A stretch of DNA of 5,598 nt from Bryobacteraceae bacterium (lineage in GTDB: Bacteria > Acidobacteriota > Terriglobia > Bryobacterales > Bryobacteraceae), in contig JADGHK010000197.1 in the NCBI GenBank assembly GCA_019686145.1, forward strand, positions 1-5,598. The letters run 5' to 3'. Position numbers and translations under genes: made by a program. The notes under the pieces were generated by a model. The model had not been told where the DNA came from, did not search any database, and worked only from the letters and a program-made list of their open reading frames with translations. This document shows, piece after piece, positions 1 through 5,011 of this stretch (its first letter is position 1; each line of letters opens with the position of its first letter).

Positions 1-270
1 ACCCAGCACGGCGGCCAGGAGACAACCATCACCAGCTTCCACAGCACGCTCCTGCATCAGGGCATGATCATTGTAGGTCTGCCCTACTCGGCGTCCGGAC
101 TCGTGGCGATGACCGAAATCACCGGAGGATCCCCCTACGGAGCCGGAACGCTGGCAGGGTCGGATGGCTCCCGCGAGCCATCCGAGAACGAACTGGCGTT
201 AGCCCGATTCCAGGGCCGTCACGTCACAGAGATCGCAGCACGGCTGAAACGCGGCCAGATGAGCAGCTAG
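1..270 (+). CDS. wrbA: NAD(P)H:quinone oxidoreductase, WrbA family (C-terminal part, 5' end outside window)
   Basis: Frame 1 is open from the first base and gives the last 89 residues before a TAG stop. WrbA proteins are cytoplasmic flavodoxin-like FMN enzymes that reduce quinones by two electrons using NAD(P)H, which limits redox cycling. The fragment begins with TQHGGQE, the signature of the family's active-site/FMN region. It continues with the conserved GGSPYGAGTLAG and DGSREPSENELALARFQG blocks, which match the remembered E. coli WrbA C-terminus closely in order and spacing. E. coli WrbA is about 198 residues, so slightly under half is present. The ATG at position 64 is an internal methionine, not a start, because family-conserved sequence lies upstream in the same frame. 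The C-terminus ends at the usual place, so the gene looks intact here. It is separated from the kinase gene by 287 bases and is probably not part of that operon. Family assignment is secure; the substrate is inferred. Confidence 0.93.
   Translation, partial: TQHGGQETTITSFHSTLLHQGMIIVGLPYSASGLVAMTEITGGSPYGAGTLAGSDGSREPSENELALARFQGRHVTEIAARLKRGQMSS
160..185 (+). repeat. Perfect 11-bp inverted repeat inside wrbA
   Basis: TCGGATGGCTC (160-170) is followed by a 4-base loop, CCGC, and then its exact reverse complement GAGCCATCCGA (175-185). In RNA this would be a strong hairpin within the coding sequence, 83 bases before the end of the stop codon. The arms encode the conserved DGSREPS block of WrbA, so protein conservation alone could produce much of the symmetry. 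The structure is seen directly; no function is claimed. Confidence 0.55.
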
Positions 271-284
271 CCGCTTGGCTAACT
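265..284 (+). terminator. Weak possible terminator hairpin at the wrbA stop
   Basis: AGCTAGCC (265-272) and GGCTAACT (277-284) pair in 7 of 8 positions around a GCTT loop, overlapping the wrbA stop codon and followed by TTAAAT. The stem is short and the T-tract poor, so this is at best a weak intrinsic terminator. It is the only candidate between wrbA and the AT-rich stretch that follows. Confidence 0.25.
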
Positions 285-320
285 TTAAATCACAGCCAGG
301 AATTAAACTATTACTTTAAG
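281..320 (+). promoter_or_regulatory. AT-rich stretch, possible sigma-70-type promoter upstream of the kinase
   Basis: These 40 bases are strikingly AT-rich against GC-rich surroundings. They contain loose -10-like hexamers such as TAAACT (304-309) and TATTAC (309-314), each matching TATAAT at four of six positions. No convincing -35 box is seen at the right distance. Base composition and position after a gene end make a promoter plausible, but no exact box is supported. Confidence 0.2.
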
Positions 321-344
321 AACCGGCGTCCGCCAGGGAGAAGT

Positions 345-387
345 GGGGAGGAACTCAACTGAAATGCCAGCCTACACTTCCGCATAG
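345..387 (+). promoter_or_regulatory. Strong Shine-Dalgarno-like site followed by a 7-codon ORF
   Basis: GGGGAGGA (345-352) is the best Shine-Dalgarno-like match in the intergenic region. It lies 11 bases before an ATG at 364, a rather long spacing. That ATG opens a minimal frame encoding MPAYTSA and ends with TAG at 385-387. The last G of this stop is the first base of the GTG at 387 that opens the longest kinase frame (TAGTG). This could be a leader peptide coupled to the kinase frame, or a chance purine run. Nothing else shows that it is translated. Confidence 0.2.
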
Positions 388-412
388 TGCTTTTTCCGAT
401 TTTCACAGTCCG

Positions 413-430
413 GCAGACCCAGGGGTCTGC
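413..430. repeat. 18-bp dyad GCAGACCC-AG-GGGTCTGC (candidate enhancer site or repeat element)
   Basis: Two perfect 8-base arms, GCAGACCC (413-420) and GGGTCTGC (423-430), flank a 2-base centre. The size and form fit a binding site for a dimeric Fis-type helix-turn-helix protein. Its centre is about 85 bases upstream of the start predicted from the sigma-54 promoter candidate at 481-496, within the usual range for enhancer sites of NtrC-class activators. As RNA it would form a 7-bp stem with a CAGG loop followed by TATTTTG, so a terminator or attenuator reading is possible. It could also be one copy of a dispersed palindromic repeat. The symmetry is certain; the role is not. Confidence 0.5.
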
Positions 431-433
431 TAT

Positions 434-454
434 TTTGCTGAAAAATCAGCCAAA
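434..454. repeat. Second small dyad, GCTGA-AAAA-TCAGC
   Basis: GCTGA (437-441) and TCAGC (446-450) are separated by AAAA. The symmetry extends to flanking TTT and AAA if one C is bulged. It starts only a few bases after the 18-bp dyad, so the two form a tandem pair of hairpins between the AT-rich stretch and the sigma-54 candidate. The stem is short and could be chance. Confidence 0.3.
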
Positions 455-480
455 CCGTGGAACACAACCGTACGTCAAAC

Positions 481-496
481 TGGCATACGACGTGCA
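481..496 (+). promoter_or_regulatory. Candidate sigma-54 (RpoN) promoter for the kinase-regulator operon
   Basis: The sequence TGGCATACGACGTGCA matches the RpoN consensus TGGCAC-R-N4-TTGCW at all but two specified positions. The invariant GG (482-483) and GC (494-495) doublets are separated by exactly 10 bases, as the -24/-12 class requires. Transcription would begin near 507, leaving a leader of about 50 bases before the preferred kinase start at 558. The downstream operon encodes a sigma-54 activator with an intact GAFTGA motif, so autoregulation is a natural reading. A single match in GC-rich DNA can occur by chance, and this one lies inside the longest open frame that begins at 387. Confidence 0.4.
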
Positions 497-557
497 AAGA
501 GGACAAGGGGTCGAGGTGTATTCGCAAAACGCACCCGGCCAAGGACGGGTTCAGGAA

Positions 558-3476
558 GTGAAGGAGCTGCGCAGTCAGTTTGCTGGTGCTCTGCTCGTGA
601 TCCTCACGGCAGCGCTGGTTATTGCCGCCTTCATCAACTTCCAGCAGCAGCGAAAGTTCCGCCTTCCTGACGACGGCGTTACGTGGGTTGACCGAGGGTT
701 ACCGGACTCACCCCACGTCGAAGCCCTCCACGTGCAGCCGGGAGGACCGGCAGACAAGGCCGGTCTGCGGGCGGGCGACATTCTACGGAAAATTAAAGGC
801 GTTTCTATCCTGAAGTCGACAGATGTCCCGCAGGTGCTGATCAATGTCGGCACCTGGAAGAAGGTGGAATACACCTTCGAGCGCGACAACGTTGAAGCCA
901 TCGCACACGTGGTGGTACGGGATACCGAGCGGGGTATCTCGCTCTATTACCAGTACGTCGTAGGCGCCGCTTACCTGATCATCGGCCTCTTCGTTTACTT
1001 CCGCCGGGGAAGCGCCCCCAAGTCGCTCCACTTCTACCTGCTGTGCCTGGCGTCCTTCGTCATGAGCACGTTCCATTACACCGGCAAGCTGAACCGGTTC
1101 GACCAGATCATTTATGTCGGGAACGTACTCGCGGGGCTTCTGGCGCCGACCATCTTTCTGCATTTCTGCGCGAGTTTTCCGGAGCCGCGGCGGTGGCTGC
1201 GGGGCGTACGGGCGTCATTGATCTACCTGCCAGCGGCGGCAATGTTCGCCGTGCATCTCGGCGTCATGTCCGGCACGCTGCAAGTGCATGCAATTCCGTT
1301 GTTTGAGCTGCGCTGGCTTCTGGACCGGCTGTCGCTGCTCTATCTGGCCGTCGCGTATCTGGCAGGCGCAGTCGTGCTGCAGCGGGAATACACACGCACC
1401 GACGACACGATCGTACGGCAGCAATTGAAGTGGCTTCGAAACGGAGCGGTCTTCGGCATCGGCCCCTTCGCAATCTTCTACGTTTTCCCCTACGTAATGG
1501 GCGCCATCCCCGGGCAGTATTTGAGTCTGGCCGTCTTTTCGCTGACGCTCATCCCGCTGACCTGGGCATATGCCATCATCCGCTACCGGCTGATGGATGT
1601 CGACATCATCTTCCAGCAGGGATACGTCCACACGCTGGCGACGCTCTCCGTACTCGCCATCGTCTACGGGATGATCCTGACGCTGGGCAAGTTCGAGGAA
1701 TTGAGCCCGACGGCGTTCGTCTTCCTGATTCTGATGGCGACGTTCATCTTTCAGCCGATCCGGAACTGGCTTCAGGAAGTGCTGGACCGCTACGTCTTTT
1801 ACAAAGACCGCTACGACTACCGGCTTACCTTGATTGAGTTTGCGCGGGAGCTGAGCTCGGAGACAGATTCCGACCGGATGCTGCGCTCGGTAGCGGATCG
1901 CCTGCTGGGCACGCTATCCATCCATCACGTCGCTTTCTTTTTATATGAGGAATCGCGAGGCCAGTTCCGTCTGGAGCTGGCAGTCGGACGGAAGACGCCG
2001 GTAGATCCCGAACGACTGGACCTCAGCTTTCTGACGACCAGTATGCGGCGTCCGTACCTGTTTTTCGAACGGACCCGGAACATGCTGGATGTCGTGACGC
2101 GGGAGCTGCCGCCGTCCGTGCGCCAGACGATCGCCGAGCTTGACCTCACCTACTACGTCCCCTGCACGATTCGCGGCAAGACGATTGCGTACCTGGGGGT
2201 GAGCCGCACGGACAAAGGAGACTTCCTGGCGAGCGAGGATGTGGAACTCCTTATTACGCTCTGCGGCTACGTCGGAATCGCCATCGAAAACTCGCGGCTG
2301 TACCAGTCCTTGCAAAACAAAGTCGATGAGTACGAGCGCCTGAAGGAGTTCAGCGAAAACATCGTTGAGTCGATTAACGTCGGCATCCTTGCCGCGGATC
2401 TGGACGACCGTGTCGGAAGCTGGAATAGCCAGATCGAGCGACTGACCGGCATACCGCGGGAGATGGCGCTCGGACGCCGTCTCCGCGATCTCTTCCCCGA
2501 CGAGCTCTGCAACCAGTTTGATGCGGTCCGCGGCCAGACCGGGATTCATCACATCTACAAGTTCCTGCTCCGGCCCGAGGCCCTGCCGTTGCGTGTGATG
2601 AGGCATACCGTCTCAGTCAACGGCAGCGGGGCGGCGGTGGAAGCGCCGGCGCGGCCGGAGTTTTCGGTTCGCGAGTCGATTCTCAACATCGCCATTGCTC
2701 CGCTGGTATCAAAGGACATGCAGCAGATCGGCCGTCTCGTCATTTTTGACGACGTGACGGACCGGGCGGAGCTGGAGCGGCGGCTGGTGCAGGCCGACAA
2801 GCTGAGCTCCATCGGACTCCTCGCTGCTGGCGTCGCACATGAGGTCAACACGCCGCTGGCGGTCATTTCGACGTATGCGCAAATGCTGGCAAAGCAGGTC
2901 TCCGGAGATGAGACGAAGTCCAAAATGCTGGAGAAGATTGCGAAGCAGACCTTCCGCGCCAGCGAGATTGTCAACGGGCTTCTAAACTTCTCCCGGACTT
3001 CTTCGACCGAATTCGAAGACCTGGATCTCAACCGCGTGATTCGGGAGACCTTAAATCTCATCGATCACCAGCTTCAGAAAGCGGGAGTGCGGGTGAATAC
3101 AGATCTGGAGACGACGTTGCCCGCAATCCGGGGCAATGCGGGCAAGATGCAGCAGGTCTTTCTCAACCTCTTCCTCAACGCGCGCGACGCGATGGCGAAC
3201 GGCGGCATACTCACCGTCCGCACATGGAGCGAGGATGGCTTGGCGCACGCCGAGGTAACCGACACCGGCCAAGGAATTCCGAAGGAATACCTCTCCCGGA
3301 TCTACGATCCCTTCTTCACCACGAAGCCTGCAAAGAAAGGCACCGGACTTGGCCTTTCCGTCACCTACGGCATCGTACAGGAACATGGCGGTACCATTGA
3401 AGTAAGAAGCCAGGAGGGCGTCGGTACCACATTCCTGCTCGACTTCCCTCTGGTGAAGAAGCCAGTCAATGTTTGA
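558..3476 (+). CDS. PDZ-containing multi-pass membrane sensor histidine kinase (GAF-PAS-HisKA-HATPase)
   Basis: This is a 972-residue inner-membrane sensor kinase that should autophosphorylate on histidine and phosphorylate the regulator encoded next to it. Residues 8-28 form a first membrane helix. Residues 54-123 are a PDZ domain carrying VQPGGPADKAGLRAGD. Nine more hydrophobic helices lie between 130 and 401. Arginine-rich loops (for example RRGSAPKS and PEPRRWLRGVR) fall on the cytoplasmic side throughout, which places the PDZ domain outside the membrane. A GAF-like domain spans about 422-585, a short coiled linker follows, and a PAS domain covers about 595-743. HisKA has the phospho-acceptor His761 in AAGVAHEVNTPL, with Thr765 at the phosphatase position. 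The ATPase domain has the N box (Asn874), DTGQGI (902-907), YDPFFTTK and GTGLGL. The frame is open back to a GTG at 387, which would give 1029 residues. I prefer the GTG at 558 because the extra 57 residues look non-coding and cover dyads and a sigma-54 promoter candidate, and because 558 puts a helix right at the N-terminus. The ribosome site at 558 is weak (AAGGA at 541-545). The ligand is unknown. Confidence 0.92.
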   Translation: MKELRSQFAGALLVILTAALVIAAFINFQQQRKFRLPDDGVTWVDRGLPDSPHVEALHVQPGGPADKAGLRAGDILRKIKGVSILKSTDVPQVLINVGTWKKVEYTFERDNVEAIAHVVVRDTERGISLYYQYVVGAAYLIIGLFVYFRRGSAPKSLHFYLLCLASFVMSTFHYTGKLNRFDQIIYVGNVLAGLLAPTIFLHFCASFPEPRRWLRGVRASLIYLPAAAMFAVHLGVMSGTLQVHAIPLFELRWLLDRLSLLYLAVAYLAGAVVLQREYTRTDDTIVRQQLKWLRNGAVFGIGPFAIFYVFPYVMGAIPGQYLSLAVFSLTLIPLTWAYAIIRYRLMDVDIIFQQGYVHTLATLSVLAIVYGMILTLGKFEELSPTAFVFLILMATFIFQPIRNWLQEVLDRYVFYKDRYDYRLTLIEFARELSSETDSDRMLRSVADRLLGTLSIHHVAFFLYEESRGQFRLELAVGRKTPVDPERLDLSFLTTSMRRPYLFFERTRNMLDVVTRELPPSVRQTIAELDLTYYVPCTIRGKTIAYLGVSRTDKGDFLASEDVELLITLCGYVGIAIENSRLYQSLQNKVDEYERLKEFSENIVESINVGILAADLDDRVGSWNSQIERLTGIPREMALGRRLRDLFPDELCNQFDAVRGQTGIHHIYKFLLRPEALPLRVMRHTVSVNGSGAAVEAPARPEFSVRESILNIAIAPLVSKDMQQIGRLVIFDDVTDRAELERRLVQADKLSSIGLLAAGVAHEVNTPLAVISTYAQMLAKQVSGDETKSKMLEKIAKQTFRASEIVNGLLNFSRTSSTEFEDLDLNRVIRETLNLIDHQLQKAGVRVNTDLETTLPAIRGNAGKMQQVFLNLFLNARDAMANGGILTVRTWSEDGLAHAEVTDTGQGIPKEYLSRIYDPFFTTKPAKKGTGLGLSVTYGIVQEHGGTIEVRSQEGVGTTFLLDFPLVKKPVNV

Positions 3477-4935
3477 AAAGCCGTCCGCACAAGAAATGGC
3501 CCCCGCAACGGTGAAGGGCCGCATTCTCATCATCGACGACGAAGCCGATATCCGCGAAAGTCTTGGAACGCTCCTCGAACTGGAAAATTACCAGGTGGAG
3601 ATGGCGGCAAACGCAGCCGAAGGCCTCCGCCGCCTGGAAAGCGCCAGTTACGATCTGGTGCTCCTGGATCTGATGATGCCGGACCGTTCAGGACTCGAAG
3701 TCCTGGACGAGATACGGCAGCGGGACACCGAGACGCCCATCTTCATGATTACCGCCTACGGATCCGTGGAAATCGCCGTACAGGCGCTCAAGGCGGGAGC
3801 CAACGATTACTTCTCGAAACCGTGGGATAACGAGAAGCTGCTGATTGAAATCGACCGGATGATTGCCAAGGGCCGGCTTGAGCGGGAAAACACCCAGCTC
3901 AAACGCGCTCTCAAGCAGCGCTACAGCTTCCCGAACATCGTTGGCAAAAGCGAGCGAATGCACCGGGTTCTGGACCTGGTGGCCCAGGTCGCGCCCAGCC
4001 GCTCCACGATCCTGATCAACGGTGAGACTGGAACCGGTAAGGAACTCATCGCCAAGGCGATTCACGCAAATTCACCCCGCGCGGACCAGAACTTCGTCCC
4101 GGTCAACAGCGGCTCCTTGCCGCCGGATTTGCTGGAATCGACCCTGTTCGGCCACGTCAAAGGAGCCTTTACCGGAGCGATGGTCAACAAGAAAGGCTAC
4201 TTCGAGCTGGCCAACCGCGGAACAATCTTCTTCGACGAGATCGGCAACATCGGTCTCGAGACACAGGCCAAGCTGCTCCGGGTCATTCAGGAGCGGGAGT
4301 TCATGCCGCTGGGGTCGACCGAAACAATCCGGGTCGATGTCCGGATTCTGGCTGCGACGAACGCCGACCTGCGGCGCCTGGTTGAAGAGGGTAAATTCCG
4401 CGAGGACCTTTATTACCGGCTCAACGTCATCAATATCGTTCTCCCGCCGCTGCGAGAGCGGAAGGAAGACATCCCGCCGCTCATCGAGCACTTCTTCAAC
4501 TACTACTGCCGGGAAAACAACAAGTTTTTGGACTCGAACGGCCGGTCCATTCTGCGCTACGAACCCGAGGCGATGCAGCTAATGATGGACTACAACTGGC
4601 CGGGCAACGTCCGGGAACTGGAGAACGCCGTGGAACGGTCCGTCGTGCTGGCATCGCAGCCGGTCGTACCCGCGAGCGTGCTGCCTGACTCCATACTCCA
4701 CGCAGGCGGTGTGCGGATCCGCACGGACGAGAGGGGCTACCTGCCCCCGGATGCCTCCCTTTTCGAGATCGTCGCCGATTTCGAAAGGCGCAAGATTATC
4801 GAAGCTCTGGAGGCGTGCAACTGGAGCCAGACCGAGGCAGCCGAAGCCCTGCATATTCCGTTGTCGACCTTAAATCAGAAGATCAAGCGCCTGGATATCC
4901 AGATTAAGCGTAAGTCCGACAAGTCAGCCTCATAG
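3469..4935 (+). CDS. NtrC-family sigma-54-dependent response regulator (receiver-AAA+-Fis HTH)
   Basis: This is a 488-residue cytoplasmic activator that, once phosphorylated, should use ATP to open promoters bound by sigma-54 RNA polymerase. The receiver domain (about 17-135) has the acidic pair Asp23/Asp24, phospho-acceptor Asp67 in LLDLMMP, Thr95 and Lys117 in SKPW. A helical linker leads to the AAA+ domain (about 155-395) with Walker A GETGTGKE (185-192), the sigma-54-contacting GAFTGA loop (232-237), Walker B FFDEIG (254-259), YYRLNV, and WPGNVREL (377-384). The C-terminal Fis-type helix-turn-helix is at about 437-476 (NWSQTEAAEALHIPLSTLNQ). All key residues are present and the length is normal for the family. 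The ATG at 3469 overlaps the kinase stop by 8 bases, which implies translational coupling and marks the kinase as its partner. The ATG at 3496 (residue 10) is an alternative start, since the receiver fold begins only at about residue 17. Neither start has a strong ribosome site. Target promoters are unknown; its own operon is a candidate. Confidence 0.96.
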   Translation: MFEKPSAQEMAPATVKGRILIIDDEADIRESLGTLLELENYQVEMAANAAEGLRRLESASYDLVLLDLMMPDRSGLEVLDEIRQRDTETPIFMITAYGSVEIAVQALKAGANDYFSKPWDNEKLLIEIDRMIAKGRLERENTQLKRALKQRYSFPNIVGKSERMHRVLDLVAQVAPSRSTILINGETGTGKELIAKAIHANSPRADQNFVPVNSGSLPPDLLESTLFGHVKGAFTGAMVNKKGYFELANRGTIFFDEIGNIGLETQAKLLRVIQEREFMPLGSTETIRVDVRILAATNADLRRLVEEGKFREDLYYRLNVINIVLPPLRERKEDIPPLIEHFFNYYCRENNKFLDSNGRSILRYEPEAMQLMMDYNWPGNVRELENAVERSVVLASQPVVPASVLPDSILHAGGVRIRTDERGYLPPDASLFEIVADFERRKIIEALEACNWSQTEAAEALHIPLSTLNQKIKRLDIQIKRKSDKSAS

Positions 4936-4953
4936 GAGCCGCACCACGGCTTC
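4935..4953 (+). other. Hairpin at the end of the regulator gene, without a T-tract
   Basis: GGAGCCG (4935-4941) pairs with CGGCTTC (4947-4953), including one G-U pair, around the loop CACCA and overlapping the last base of the stop codon. It is followed by CCCAAAC and not by thymines, so it is not a classical intrinsic terminator, although it could protect the mRNA 3' end. A second stem, CGCCGGG (4960-4966) with TCCGGCG (4976-4982), follows directly. Confidence 0.3.
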
Positions 4954-4981
4954 CCCAAACGCCGGGCTGGCAAAGTCCGGC

Positions 4982-4991
4982 GCACCGGTGC
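4982..4991. promoter_or_regulatory. 10-bp palindrome next to the dacB -10 box, possible operator
   Basis: GCACCGGTGC is a perfect palindrome ending three bases before the TATAAT at 4995-5000, so it sits in the promoter spacer. A repressor or an activator bound there would contact polymerase. It overlaps the right arm of the preceding hairpin by one base. Ten-base palindromes are not rare in GC-rich DNA, so function is only suggested by position. Confidence 0.25.
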
Positions 4992-4994
4992 AGG

Positions 4995-5000
4995 TATAAT
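4995..5000 (+). promoter_or_regulatory. Perfect TATAAT -10 box for dacB, very short leader
   Basis: TATAAT is an exact sigma-70-type -10 hexamer in otherwise GC-rich DNA, ending 11 bases before the dacB ATG. No TTGACA-like box is visible 16-18 bases upstream; the nearest resemblance, TGGCAA at 4968-4973, is 21 bases away. Transcription would start around 5006-5008, giving a leader of only about 4-6 bases. The transcript would then lack most or all of the GAGG at 5003-5006. This supports dacB being transcribed separately from the two-component operon. Confidence 0.5.
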
Positions 5001-5011
5001 TCGAGGTTTTG

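Noticed and set aside
64..270. Separate 68-residue gene starting at ATG 64
   Set aside because: The same frame is open upstream to base 1 and encodes the conserved TQHGGQE block of WrbA, so this is only the tail of a larger gene.
750..768. GCAGAC and GTCTGC arms recurring in the PDZ coding region, like the arms of the 413-430 dyad
   Set aside because: The spacer is 7 bases instead of 2 (6 for matched arms), and the bases encode the conserved PADKAGL motif of PDZ domains, so coincidence is the better explanation.
1941..2606. Long antisense open frame of 221 codons opposite the kinase
   Set aside because: It lies wholly opposite the GAF/PAS part of a clearly coding gene, its translation shows no recognisable domain, and long antisense frames are common in GC-rich genes.
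3051..3533. Antisense open frame of 160 codons across the kinase/regulator junction
   Set aside because: It is a shadow of the kinase ATPase domain and the regulator start; no domain and no ribosome site support it.
4022..4582. Plus-strand open frame of 186 codons inside the regulator
   Set aside because: It is in another frame over the AAA+ domain; its serine/arginine-rich, low-complexity translation is typical of an out-of-frame reading of GC-rich DNA.
4968..4983. Sigma-54 promoter in front of dacB beginning at TGGCAAAG
   Set aside because: The GG doublet is not followed by GC at the required 10-base spacing, which is essential for this promoter class.
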